DNA of 64,000 nt from Microlunatus capsulatus (GCF_017876495.1 NZ_JAGIOB010000001.1:3534001-3598000); one strand, 5' to 3'. Counted from the first letter of the stretch, positions 16,628 through 24,674 are shown. Notes: generated by a model not told the origin, from the letters alone. Numbers and translations: made by a program.

Positions 16628-17491
16628 GTGAGCCGCAGCGCCCGCGCGGACGGCCCCGCCGCCGGCGAGCCCGGCGGGGACGACCCGGCCGCGCCGCCGC
16701 CCACGGACCTGGTCTCGGTCTCGGCCGACGGCCGGGTGAGCCTGGAGCGCGGTCGCGGCGGCGGTCGCGGCATCTACTGGGTGCTGAAGAACGTCCTGCT
16801 CGGCCCCGCCATCGACAAGATCTTCCGGCCGGTGGCCGAGGGCGTGGAGAACGTCCCCAGCACGGGCCCGGCCATCCTGGCCAGCAACCACCTGTCCTTC
16901 GCCGACTGGCTGTTCATGCCGCTGGTCCTCGACCGCCGGGTGACCTTCGTGGCCAAGTCCGACTACTTCACCGGCGTCGGGGTCAAGGGCTGGGCGCAGC
17001 GCCGCTTCTTCGCCGGCACCGGCCAGGTGCCGATCGACCGCACCGGCGGTCGCGCCAGCGAGGGCGCCCTGCGGGCCGGGCTCAAGGTGCTGGAGCGCGG
17101 CGAGCTCTTCGGCATCTACCCCGAGGGCACCCGCAGCCACGACGGCCGGCTCTACAAGGGCCGGACCGGCGTCGCCCGGATGGCCCTGCTGGCCAAGGTG
17201 CCGGTGATCCCCACCGCGGTGATCGGCACCGACGTCATCGCGCCCCCGGGCAAGATCATCACCAAGATCGTCAGCCCGACCGTCCGGTTCGGCACGCCGC
17301 TGGACTTCTCGCGCTACGAGGGCATGGAGGGCGACCGCTTCATCCTGCGCTCGGTCACCGACGAGATCATGTACGCGATCATGGAGCTCTCCGGCCAGGA
17401 GTACGTCGACCTCTACGCCCCGGCGGCGAAGGAGGCCGCGGCCCGCGAGGCGGCGGCGGCGGAGCGGGACGAGATCTCCCCGCAGGCCTGA
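16628..17491 (+). CDS. PlsC-family acyltransferase, second of a tandem pair
   Basis: 287 residues from GTG 16628. A Gly/Pro/Ala-rich N-terminal extension of about 45 residues precedes the domain. HX4D is NHLSFAD and the second motif YPEGTRS. The two adjacent proteins are clearly paralogous (both have VENVPSxGPAILxxNH and LSGQxYVD patterns), so they arose by duplication but have diverged. The C-terminus is rich in Ala, Glu and Arg. Mycobacteria have a PlsC gene in the matching position (Rv2182c, from memory). Confidence 0.93.
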   Translation: MSRSARADGPAAGEPGGDDPAAPPPTDLVSVSADGRVSLERGRGGGRGIYWVLKNVLLGPAIDKIFRPVAEGVENVPSTGPAILASNHLSFADWLFMPLVLDRRVTFVAKSDYFTGVGVKGWAQRRFFAGTGQVPIDRTGGRASEGALRAGLKVLERGELFGIYPEGTRSHDGRLYKGRTGVARMALLAKVPVIPTAVIGTDVIAPPGKIITKIVSPTVRFGTPLDFSRYEGMEGDRFILRSVTDEIMYAIMELSGQEYVDLYAPAAKEAAAREAAAAERDEISPQA

Positions 17492-17533
17492 GCGTTCGCC
17501 CCGGCCGGGCCCCCGGGACGGCGACGCTGGCCG

Positions 17534-17539
17534 TAGGGT
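17534..17539 (+). promoter_or_regulatory. Leaderless -10 element (TAGGGT) of the stressosome operon
   Basis: The hexamer ends six bases before ATG 17546. No clear TTGACA-like -35 box is visible, so self-activation by the encoded sigma factor is possible. Confidence 0.55.
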
Positions 17540-17545
17540 GCGGCC

Positions 17546-18631
17546 ATGGGGGCGACGGAGGTGCTCGAGGCGCTGCCCGGCCCCGACGAGGGTCCGGGCG
17601 TCGCGGCGCTGCTCCCGCTGGTCCGACGGATCGTCCACGCCCGGGTGCAGGACAAGGCCGCGGCCGAGGACCTCGTCCAGGAGACCCTGGTCCGGGTGCT
17701 CGCCGCCGCCGACCGCGTGGAGCCCGGGATGCTCGAGCCGTACGCCATCGTCACGGCCCGCAACGTCGTCGCCTCGATGTGGAAGGAGCGGGACCGGCAC
17801 CGCCGCAACGTGCACCGGGTCGTCGACCTGGTGCCGGTGGAGGCCCCCGACGCCGACCTGCTGCGCGAGGAGGAGCGGGGCGCCGTCGCCGCCGCCCTGG
17901 ACCGGCTGAGCGAGCGCGAGCGGCGCACCCTGCTGGCCCACGAGGTGGCCGGCCAGGACACCCGTTCCCTCGGCTCCGAGCTGGGGCTCTCGGCCGGGGC
18001 CGTCGCGGCCCAGCTGAACCGCAGCCGCGCGAGGCTGCGGGTGGAGTACCTGCTGCAGCTGCAGGACGAGGAGCCGCCGACCGGGCGCTGCCGCCCGGTG
18101 CTGTTCGCGCTCTCCCTCGGCGACCGGCGGCGCCAGCGCGAGCTGGATGCCGCGCGCCACCTGCTGGAGTGCGTCTTCTGCGCCGGTCTGAGCGAGCCGC
18201 TGCTGGAGCGCTCGCCGGACGCCGGGACGGTCGTGACCGTCCGCATCGAGGCCGACCCGGACATCGTCGCGGCCCGCCGGGCGGCGCGCGAGCTGGCCGC
18301 CCGCATCGGGTTCTCCCGCACCGACCTCACCCTCGTCGCGACCGCGGTCTCGGAGATCGCCCGCAACATCGTGCGCTTCGCCGGCCGGGGCGAGGTCGTG
18401 GTAGAGCTCCTGGAGCAGCCGCGGCCGGGGGTGCGGGTGACGGCCCGTGACGTCGGGCCCGGCATCGCCGACGTCGAGCGGGCGCTCGCCGACGGCTACA
18501 GCACCTACCACGGGCTCGGCCTCGGACTGCCCGGCGCCCGCCGGCTGATGGACGAGTTCGCCGTCGTCTCCGAGGTCGACCGCGGCACCACGGTGACCAT
18601 GACCAAGTGGAAGAAGGAAGGGACCGCATGA
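17546..18631 (+). CDS. ECF-like sigma factor fused to an RsbT-type anti-sigma kinase
   Basis: 361 residues, three parts. Residues 22-87 are sigma region 2 (EDLVQETLVRVLAAAD...ARNVVASMWKERDRHRR) and 112-168 sigma region 4 (LSERERRTLLAHEV...SLGSELGLSAGAVAAQLNRSR). The linker holds His205-x3-Cys209-x2-Cys212, the zinc pattern of ZAS anti-sigma factors. Residues 227-355 are a complete RsbT-like HATPase: SEIARNIVRFAG (N box), DVGPGI (G1) and GLGLGLPGARRLMDEF (G2). RsbT is normally a separate kinase of about 133 residues that phosphorylates RsbR and RsbS. Here the stressosome would hold a sigma factor directly. ATGA overlap couples it to rsbR; a TAGGGT leaderless promoter lies six bases upstream. 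Confidence 0.92.
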   Translation: MGATEVLEALPGPDEGPGVAALLPLVRRIVHARVQDKAAAEDLVQETLVRVLAAADRVEPGMLEPYAIVTARNVVASMWKERDRHRRNVHRVVDLVPVEAPDADLLREEERGAVAAALDRLSERERRTLLAHEVAGQDTRSLGSELGLSAGAVAAQLNRSRARLRVEYLLQLQDEEPPTGRCRPVLFALSLGDRRRQRELDAARHLLECVFCAGLSEPLLERSPDAGTVVTVRIEADPDIVAARRAARELAARIGFSRTDLTLVATAVSEIARNIVRFAGRGEVVVELLEQPRPGVRVTARDVGPGIADVERALADGYSTYHGLGLGLPGARRLMDEFAVVSEVDRGTTVTMTKWKKEGTA

Positions 18632-19518
18632 ACGAGTCGGACACCGGAGCGGTGGAGTTCGCGGCCCTCGACCGGGAGGACGAGGAGCAGCTGCTGCCCC
18701 AGCTGGTCGCGCACCTGCGCGAGCACCGCAGCCGGCTCCGGCAGGAGTGGTCGGGCCGCATCCAGGACTCCCACCTGCTGAGCTCGATGACGCCGCAGGA
18801 GGTCGGGGCGGAGACCACCTCGGTCTACGACAACTACGTCGAGGTGCTCGAGACCGGCAGCGTCGAGGCCCTGCAGCACTACGCGCGCGACCTCTCGGAG
18901 CGGATCATCCCGCGCGGCGTCGAGACCCACGAGGTCGTCGGCATCGTGCTCCTGCTGCGCGACGTGCTGGCCCGCTCGCTGTTCGAGAAGTACCAGGACG
19001 ACTTCGACCTGCTCAACCGCGTCCTGGACGCCTACGAGCCCGCCGCCAACCGGATCGCCAACACCGTGGCGGTGAGCTTCGTCGACGAGCGCGAGCGGGT
19101 GATCCGCCAGCAGCAGGACTCGATCCGGGAGCTCTCGACGCCGGTGCTGCCGGTCCGCGAGCGGCTGCTGATCCTGCCGATCATCGGGGTGCTCGACACC
19201 GAGCGCGCCCGCCAGCTGACCGAGCAGCTGCTGCGGGGCATCCGCACCCACCGGGCGAAGGTCGTCGTCATCGACATCACCGGCGCCCCGGACGTGGACG
19301 AGGCGGTCGCCAACCACCTGGTGCGCACCGTGGACGCCTCCCGGCTGATGGGCGCCAGCGTCATCATCACCGGCCTGTCGCCCGAGATCGCGCAGACCCT
19401 GGTCACCATCGGCGTCGACCTCAGCAAGATGAACACGATCGGGGACCTGCAGGGCGGGCTCGAGGAGGCGGAGCGGCTGCTCGGCTTCACCGTGACCCGC
19501 GCGGACGGCTCGCCGTGA
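18628..19518 (+). CDS. rsbR: RsbR-type stressosome scaffold protein
   Basis: 296 residues. The N-terminal part (about 20-150) is an all-helical sensory domain of the RsbR/RsbRD kind. The joining helix VIRQQQDSIRELSTPVLPV leads into a C-terminal STAS domain (about 168-288). RsbR proteins form, with RsbS, the large cytoplasmic stressosome that sequesters RsbT. In the STAS domain the residue after Asp224, which aligns with Ser62 of the neighbouring RsbS, is Glu225, so this site cannot be phosphorylated and may mimic the phosphorylated state. Thr171 in ELSTPV remains. It overlaps the preceding and following genes by four bases each. Confidence 0.9.
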   Translation: MNESDTGAVEFAALDREDEEQLLPQLVAHLREHRSRLRQEWSGRIQDSHLLSSMTPQEVGAETTSVYDNYVEVLETGSVEALQHYARDLSERIIPRGVETHEVVGIVLLLRDVLARSLFEKYQDDFDLLNRVLDAYEPAANRIANTVAVSFVDERERVIRQQQDSIRELSTPVLPVRERLLILPIIGVLDTERARQLTEQLLRGIRTHRAKVVVIDITGAPDVDEAVANHLVRTVDASRLMGASVIITGLSPEIAQTLVTIGVDLSKMNTIGDLQGGLEEAERLLGFTVTRADGSP

Positions 19519-19928
19519 CCGACACCGGGCCGGCCCTGGTCTCGATCCTGCGCCAGGGCTCCCAGCTGATCGCCTCCATCCACACCGCCCTGGACGACAC
19601 CCAGATGGTGCGGTTCCAGCAGGACCTCGTCCACCAGATCGGGGAGCACCGGGCCCGCGGGGTCGTCATCGACGTCGCGGCCCTGGACGTGCTGGACTCC
19701 TTCGGCTCCCGGACCCTCCGCGACATCGCGGAGATGGCCCGGCTGCGGGGGGCGGCGACGGTGATCGTCGGGATCCAGCCGGAGGTGGCCTTCACGATGG
19801 TGACGCTCGGGATGGACACCGGGAGCGTGCACACCGCGCTCGACCTGGAGGAGGGCCTGGCCTACCTGGGCGGCGCGGGCGGCCAGCCCTCCACCGCGGC
19901 GCGGGCGCGCTCCGCGCAGCGTCGATGA
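19515..19928 (+). CDS. rsbS: RsbS-type STAS protein
   Basis: 137 residues from GTG 19515 (GTGA overlap with rsbR). A single STAS domain, with the phosphorylation site intact: DVLDSFGSRTL places Ser62 where B. subtilis RsbS has Ser59. The kinase domain encoded two genes upstream would phosphorylate this Ser to open the complex. The last 17 residues are a basic tail (about 121-137) beyond the usual RsbS length. Confidence 0.9.
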   Translation: MTDTGPALVSILRQGSQLIASIHTALDDTQMVRFQQDLVHQIGEHRARGVVIDVAALDVLDSFGSRTLRDIAEMARLRGAATVIVGIQPEVAFTMVTLGMDTGSVHTALDLEEGLAYLGGAGGQPSTAARARSAQRR

Positions 19929-20215
19929 CGGGTCTCGACGACCTCCGGCGCGACTACCGCGCGGCCTTCCTGCGCTACCTGCCCCGCCGCGAGGAGGCTC
20001 CGCTGCGCGCCGGCTACGAGATCGGCCGGGCGGCGGTGGTGGACGGGCTGAGCATCCTCGACCTCGCGCAGGTCCACCACGAGGTGCTGCTCGAGGTCAT
20101 CAGCACCACCCGGCGCGAGGAGCTCGGCGACGTCGCGTCGGCGGCCTCGGAGTTCCTCGTCGAGGTGCTGGCCACCTACGACATGGCCCAGCGGGGGCTG
20201 CGCCCCGGCCCCTGA
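19925..20215 (+). CDS. Stand-alone RsbU N-terminal domain protein
   Basis: 96 residues, coupled to rsbS by ATGA. The whole protein matches in style the N-terminal helical domain of the phosphatase RsbU (LRAGYEIGRAAVVDGLSILDLAQVHHEVL...FLVEVLATYDMAQRGLR), the part that docks on RsbT. There is no PP2C phosphatase domain in the gene or just downstream. In RsbU this domain receives free RsbT. Without the phosphatase, this protein may act as an alternative partner or anchor for the sigma-RsbT fusion. Family call is by eye. Confidence 0.75.
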   Translation: MTGLDDLRRDYRAAFLRYLPRREEAPLRAGYEIGRAAVVDGLSILDLAQVHHEVLLEVISTTRREELGDVASAASEFLVEVLATYDMAQRGLRPGP

Positions 20216-20574
20216 GAGCGCCGTCCGCCCGTCGTCCGGGCGTGCTCGGGGGGCCGGACGCCTCCGCACCCGGCGGATGACGCGGGCAGGACGCCCCGCA
20301 CGAGCGGCTCCCGGGCCCGGCCCGCGGCGCGCTCGCCGGACTGCTGCACCCGGCCCGCGTCATGCCGGACCGTCCGGGGCGTCTCCAGGGTGACGGCTCC
20401 ACCGCAGGGCGTGGTCCGGGGCGTGGGGAGCGTCCCCGTCGACCCGCCCGGCTGCGGTCCGGACCCGTCGACCCTGCGGCTGCGGGGCGCCGCGCGACCC
20501 CCTGACCGGCGCCCCGTGGCCGCAGCCAGCGAGCCGGCGCAGCCGCGTCGCCGCGACCCGAGAGAGAGACGCCG
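20216..20574 (+). other. 359-bp non-coding stretch with paired inverted repeats
   Basis: No gene is visible here. An 11-base perfect inverted repeat pairs 20277-20287 with 20353-20363, and a 9-base one pairs 20290-20298 with 20375-20383; the pairs cross, which would form a pseudoknot if transcribed. A 6-bp hairpin at 20226-20242, just after the stressosome operon, may end its transcript. The start of the next gene has GAGAGAGA just upstream. Confidence 0.4.
20226..20242 (+). terminator. Possible short hairpin terminator after the stressosome operon
   Basis: CGCCCG and CGGGCG pair around a five-base loop, 11 bases after the operon stop. No T-run follows, so this is only a candidate. Confidence 0.35.
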
Positions 20575-21429
20575 ATGTCCTGGTTCCCGGACGCCCTGCT
20601 GCCCGCGGGGCTCGACCGCTACGACGACGCCTGGCAGATGGTGCCCTTCTACCAGGGCCTCGTCGACCTGCCGCCCGACGTGCTGCTCGCGTCCTGGGCG
20701 GTGCCGCCCCGGCTGGACGACCCGCGCGCCGGCGCGGTGCAGGGTCCCGAGGCCTTCCAGGAGTACGTCCGCCGGACCCGGGACTGGCTCGCCCTCGTCG
20801 ACGCCGCCACCCGCCCGCTGGCCACCACGGCGACGGCGCTCCGCTCGGTGGAGGAGGTGATGCTCGACCCGGCGGCCGACGGCGGGCGGCAGGAGCTCGG
20901 CGCGGCGGTCGTCGCCGAGTGGGACGAGCAGCACCGGCTCACCGGCGTGCGGATCTACCACGGCGGGCCCCTGCGGCCGCCGGCCGAGCCGCACCTCCCG
21001 CAGCTGCCCGAGCCGCCGGCGCAGGAGCCGGACCTGCCGCTCTTCCTGCGGGAGCACCGCTGGGCGCTCGAGGGCGGCGAGGTGGACGACGTCCTCGACA
21101 CCTACGAGGACGACGCGGTGGTCGTCGTCCTCGACCGCGGCGTGGAGGTGCTGACGGGGCGCGAGGAGCTCCGCCGGCTGCACGCCGCGCCGGCGCTGCC
21201 CGGGGCACCGGCCCGGCCCCGGATCTGCACCGTCACCGACGACGGCCACAGCTGCGCGGTGGAGGACCGGCTCGCCCCCGACGGGGCCGGCCCGCCGACC
21301 CGGGCCCGGGTGGTCGTCTACGAGCGGGGTCGGCACGGCCGGATCGCCCACGAGCGCCGATACGTCATGTCGGCCCCGCTCGCCGGTCCGCTCGGCACCG
21401 CGGCCGGCGGAGGGCCGAGCGGTGGATGA
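20575..21429 (+). CDS. Double SnoaL-like (NTF2-fold) protein
   Basis: 284 residues from ATG 20575. Two NTF2-like halves can be seen. The N-terminal half (about 1-130) reads DAWQMVPFYQGLVDLP, with beta-rich VVAEWDEQHRLTGVRIYHG at its end. The C-terminal half (about 155-270) has the clearer SnoaL pattern FLREHRWALEGGEVDDVLDT, VLTGREELRRLH and RVVVYERGRHGRIAHERRY. A Pro-rich linker joins them. Such folds bind small hydrophobic molecules, often as isomerases or hydrolases; no catalytic set stands out. The stop overlaps the next start. Confidence 0.7.
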   Translation: MSWFPDALLPAGLDRYDDAWQMVPFYQGLVDLPPDVLLASWAVPPRLDDPRAGAVQGPEAFQEYVRRTRDWLALVDAATRPLATTATALRSVEEVMLDPAADGGRQELGAAVVAEWDEQHRLTGVRIYHGGPLRPPAEPHLPQLPEPPAQEPDLPLFLREHRWALEGGEVDDVLDTYEDDAVVVVLDRGVEVLTGREELRRLHAAPALPGAPARPRICTVTDDGHSCAVEDRLAPDGAGPPTRARVVVYERGRHGRIAHERRYVMSAPLAGPLGTAAGGGPSGG

Positions 21430-21778
21430 CGACGACCTGCGGACCGACCTCGTCCGCCTCTACGCCGCGGACGAGGGCGTCCGGTGCCCGCTCGTCCCGG
21501 CGCCGGGGACGACCCCGCCGCAGGACCTGCCCGCGCTCCGGGTCCGCTGCCGCGCGGCCGTGCAGACGCGGCTGGTGGCCGACGCGGCCGGGCTGCGGGT
21601 CTGGCTGGCCCGGACGGCGCGCGAGGTCTTCCTCAGCGAGCCGGCGCTCCGCCGCGGCCTCGGGGTGGAGGACGTCGCCGAGTTCTGGGGCTGGTTCGAC
21701 CGCGCGCTGTGGTCGGCCCCGGAAGGGGCCGGTGCCGGCCGTGACCAGCGCCCGGCCGCCTGGGCGCCCACCCCCTGA
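21422..21778 (+). CDS. Small soluble protein of unknown function
   Basis: 118 residues from GTG 21422, behind GGAGGG and overlapping the NTF2-like gene by eight bases, so the two are probably co-translated. Acidic start (DDDDLRTDLVRLYAADEG), then mixed helices with an aromatic patch FWGWFDRALW near residues 88-97. No family is recognised. The aroG promoter follows directly after its stop. Confidence 0.6.
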   Translation: MDDDDLRTDLVRLYAADEGVRCPLVPAPGTTPPQDLPALRVRCRAAVQTRLVADAAGLRVWLARTAREVFLSEPALRRGLGVEDVAEFWGWFDRALWSAPEGAGAGRDQRPAAWAPTP

Positions 21779-21808
21779 CAAAGGCGAGCCGGTCCCGCCC
21801 CCGGCGTC

Positions 21809-21814
21809 TAGAGT
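21809..21814 (+). promoter_or_regulatory. Leaderless -10 element (TAGAGT) of aroG
   Basis: The hexamer ends six bases before ATG 21821; it directly abuts the alternative GTG at 21815, which argues for the ATG. Confidence 0.6.
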
Positions 21815-21820
21815 GTGCGG

Positions 21821-23215
21821 ATGCTCGATGCGTCCCCGGTCCCCTCGCTGGACGAGCTGCATGCTCTGAACCCGCTCCAGCAGCCGACCTATGCCGACGA
21901 GGGCGCGCTCGCCGACGTCATCGCCAAGCTGCGCACGCTGCCCCCGCTGGTCTTCGCCGGCGAGTGCGACGACCTGCGCACCAAGATGGCCAGCGTCGCG
22001 GCGGGGGAGGCCTTCCTGCTGCAGGGCGGCGACTGCGCCGAGACCTTCGAGGGCGTGACGGCCGACAACATCCAGAACAAGCTGCGCACGCTGCTCTCCA
22101 TGGCCGTCGTGCTGACCTACGCCGCGCAGGTGCCGATCGTCAAGGTCGGCCGGATGGCCGGCCAGTACGCCAAGCCGCGCAGCTCCGGCACCGAGACCCG
22201 CGACGGCGTCAGCCTGCCGGCCTACCGCGGTGACGCCGTCAACGGCTTCGCCTTCAGCCCCGAGTCGCGCGAGCCGGACCCGCAGCGGCTGCTCGGGGTC
22301 TACAACGCCTCCTCGGCGACGCTGAACCTCACCCGCGCCTTCGTCACCGGCGGCTTCGCCCACCTGCGCCGGGTGCACAGCTGGAACGCCAACTTCGTCC
22401 TCAGCTCCGGCGCGGGAGTCCAGTACCAGAACCTGGCCGACGAGATCGACCGCGCGCTGGCCTTCATGGTGGCCTGCGGCATCGACGACGACGCCTTCCG
22501 CACCGTCGACTTCTACTCCAGCCACGAGGCGCTGGTCATGGAGTACGAGCACGCGCTGACCCGGATCGACTCCCGCACCCGGCAGCCCTACGGCACCTCC
22601 GGCCACTTCCTGTGGATCGGGGAGCGCACCCGCCAGCTGGACGGCGCCCACGTCGAGCTGATGCGGCACATCCGCAACCCGCTGGGGGTCAAGCTCGGCC
22701 CGACGACGACGGCCGACACCGCGCTGGAGCTGGCCGACCGGCTCGACCCCGACCACGAGCCCGGCCGGATCACCTTCATCACCCGGATGGGTGCGGGCAA
22801 GGTGCGGGAGGTGCTGCCCGAGGTCGTCGCCAAGGTGACGGCCAGCGGTCGCCAGGTGGCCTGGGTCTGCGACCCGATGCACGGCAACACCTTCGAGGCC
22901 CGCAACGGCTACAAGACCCGGGCGTTCTCCGACGTCGTCGAGGAGCTCAACGGCTTCTTCGACGTCCACGAGGAGCTGGGCACCTGGCCGGGCGGCGTGC
23001 ACGTCGAGCTCACCGGTGACGACGTCACCGAGTGCGTCGGCGGAAGCGACGACCTCGTCGAGGCCGACCTGGTGAACCGGTACGAGACGCTCTGCGACCC
23101 CCGGCTCAACCGCAACCAGTCCCTGGAGCTCGCGTTCCTGGTGGCCGAGCGGCTCACCACCGGCCGGATCCGCCGGGCCAAGGCCGTCCAGGCCTTCCCC
23201 GCCGTCCCGGTCTGA
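21821..23215 (+). CDS. aroG: Class II 3-deoxy-7-phosphoheptulonate (DAHP) synthase
   Basis: 464 residues, normal for class II enzymes. It joins phosphoenolpyruvate and erythrose 4-phosphate, the first step of the shikimate pathway. The class II hallmarks are present: LQGGDCAETFEG with the metal-binding Cys, GRMAGQYAKPRSS, HFLWIGERTRQLDGAHVE, and CDPMHGNTFE. The start is ATG 21821, six bases after TAGAGT; GTG 21815 is possible but overlaps the expected transcription start. M. tuberculosis has aroG (Rv2178c) in the same neighbourhood (from memory). Confidence 0.97.
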   Translation: MLDASPVPSLDELHALNPLQQPTYADEGALADVIAKLRTLPPLVFAGECDDLRTKMASVAAGEAFLLQGGDCAETFEGVTADNIQNKLRTLLSMAVVLTYAAQVPIVKVGRMAGQYAKPRSSGTETRDGVSLPAYRGDAVNGFAFSPESREPDPQRLLGVYNASSATLNLTRAFVTGGFAHLRRVHSWNANFVLSSGAGVQYQNLADEIDRALAFMVACGIDDDAFRTVDFYSSHEALVMEYEHALTRIDSRTRQPYGTSGHFLWIGERTRQLDGAHVELMRHIRNPLGVKLGPTTTADTALELADRLDPDHEPGRITFITRMGAGKVREVLPEVVAKVTASGRQVAWVCDPMHGNTFEARNGYKTRAFSDVVEELNGFFDVHEELGTWPGGVHVELTGDDVTECVGGSDDLVEADLVNRYETLCDPRLNRNQSLELAFLVAERLTTGRIRRAKAVQAFPAVPV

Positions 23216-23314
23216 GCCGCGGGCCGGGCGCCGCCCGGGCCCCGGCCCCACCGGGTATCAGCAGGCCCGCTCGCGGGTCCTCTCCGTCGACACCCCACGA
23301 CGGAAGGCACTCCC

Positions 23315-23770
23315 ATGGCGACGGACGTCCTGCTCGACCAGGGCTCGGACGGCAGCTGGGTGGCGGTCGACGCCCCCGTGCTGGCCGTGACCGGCCACGA
23401 CCTGATCCTCGACTCCCGCGACCGGCGCACCGACCCGACGGGCTTCCGCCGCGCGCTCGTCCACGACGGGGGCGACGGGCTGACGGTGAACTTCGGCGGC
23501 GACTACCCCGGCGGCGTCCGGCTGCACGACGCGCACGTCGAGGTGCACGTGCAGACCAGCGAGGCCGAGGTGCACCTGCCCCGCGACGGCGTCGCGGGCG
23601 AGCTGTTCGTGACCCACGTGACCGGCGGCCACGGCCGCATCACCGAGCGCGTCGACGGCGAGGTGACGCTGTGGCTCTGCCTCGGCGTCGGGGCCGCGCG
23701 CGTCGTCGGCGCGGGGAGCGCGACCTGGGTCCCGATCACCACAGGAGCGCCGGTGAGGGGCGATGCCTGA
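23315..23770 (+). CDS. Beta-rich protein of unknown function
   Basis: 151 residues from ATG 23315, behind GGAAGG. Strand-forming patterns run throughout ([57 protein letters not shown]), suggesting a beta-sandwich or beta-helix. No signal peptide. Its end overlaps the start of the next gene by eight bases, so the two unknown proteins probably act together. No known family. Confidence 0.6.
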   Translation: MATDVLLDQGSDGSWVAVDAPVLAVTGHDLILDSRDRRTDPTGFRRALVHDGGDGLTVNFGGDYPGGVRLHDAHVEVHVQTSEAEVHLPRDGVAGELFVTHVTGGHGRITERVDGEVTLWLCLGVGAARVVGAGSATWVPITTGAPVRGDA

Positions 23771-24611
23771 GGGCCTGCGCAGCCTCGGCGAGCAGCTGGG
23801 CATCCCCGTCGACTCCGACGGCCTCGGCGGACCGCCGGCCGTCCGGTTGGCCCGGGCCGGCCGGATCATGGCCCCGGTCCTGCTGCCGGAGCAGCGGCCG
23901 TCGTTGGCGGCGATGCTGGCCAGGGCCCGCCTGCTGCCGGAGATCCGGCTCGAGGCGGAGCTGCTCAGCGGTCCGGGCGAGGCGCCCCTGCAGCTCCGCG
24001 TCCGGGTGTCGGCGCAGGACGGACTCGTCCTGTCCACCCGGCTGTTCCCCGTGCAGGGCGGACGCGGCTTCGGGCCCAGCCCGAACGCCCTCGGCGCGGG
24101 CGGTGACCTCCCCGGTCTGTCGCAGCTGGGACCGGGGGACTGGCAGCTGGTGGTCCGGCGCGACGGCGTGGGGCCCGGCGGGTTCGTCCGCCGGGAGCGG
24201 TCGTTCGCGCTCCGGGTGACGGCACCGCCCGCGCCCGCGCCGCCGCCCCCGCCGCCCGCACCACGCCCGGTGCCGCCGACGATCACCGCGCGGGCGGAGC
24301 CGACGGCCGAGGGGCTGATGGTGCGCGTCACCGGGACGGGGTTCCTGCCGCGCCTGCCGGCCGACGCCGCCGGGGTCGCGGTCCGGCTCGTCGACGCGGT
24401 CCGGCTGCAGGACAGCCGCCGGTTCTTCACGGGGTCGCGACCGGACGGCTCCGTCGACGCGCTCGTCGGGCCCGTGGTCGTGGACACGCTGCTGCGCAAC
24501 TCCCTCGGGCAGGCGCTGGTGGCCGTCTCGGCCGCCGACTCCCGCACCGACCCGGCCAGCACGCCGTCCGGCCAGCCGCTCTGGAGCAACACCGTGACCC
24601 TCGCCCTCTGA
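23763..24611 (+). CDS. Two-domain protein of unknown function with proline-rich hinge
   Basis: 282 residues from ATG 23763. An N-terminal region (about 1-155) contains [20 protein letters not shown]-type strands and [14 protein letters not shown] Pro-rich hinge of about 25 residues (156-182) follows, then a C-terminal beta domain (183-282: [22 protein letters not shown]...NTVTLAL) of immunoglobulin-like character. No signal peptide or membrane segment. Translationally coupled to the gene before it. No known family. Confidence 0.6.
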   Translation: MPEGLRSLGEQLGIPVDSDGLGGPPAVRLARAGRIMAPVLLPEQRPSLAAMLARARLLPEIRLEAELLSGPGEAPLQLRVRVSAQDGLVLSTRLFPVQGGRGFGPSPNALGAGGDLPGLSQLGPGDWQLVVRRDGVGPGGFVRRERSFALRVTAPPAPAPPPPPPAPRPVPPTITARAEPTAEGLMVRVTGTGFLPRLPADAAGVAVRLVDAVRLQDSRRFFTGSRPDGSVDALVGPVVVDTLLRNSLGQALVAVSAADSRTDPASTPSGQPLWSNTVTLAL

Positions 24612-24614
24612 GCG

Positions 24615-24637
24615 CCGCCGCCCACCTGGCGGGCGGG
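24615..24637 (+). terminator. Possible hairpin terminator of the two-gene unknown operon
   Basis: CCGCCC (24618-24623) pairs with GGGCGG (24631-24636) a few bases after the stop at 24611. No T-run. Confidence 0.35.
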
Positions 24638-24662
24638 GCCGGCCGGGCCGGGCGCGGCCGGG

Positions 24663-24668
24663 TAGAAA
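24663..24668 (+). promoter_or_regulatory. Leaderless -10 element (TAGAAA) of the threonine aldolase gene
   Basis: TAGAAA, differing from TANNNT at the last base, ends six bases before GTG 24675. Confidence 0.45.
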
Positions 24669-24674
24669 GGCACG

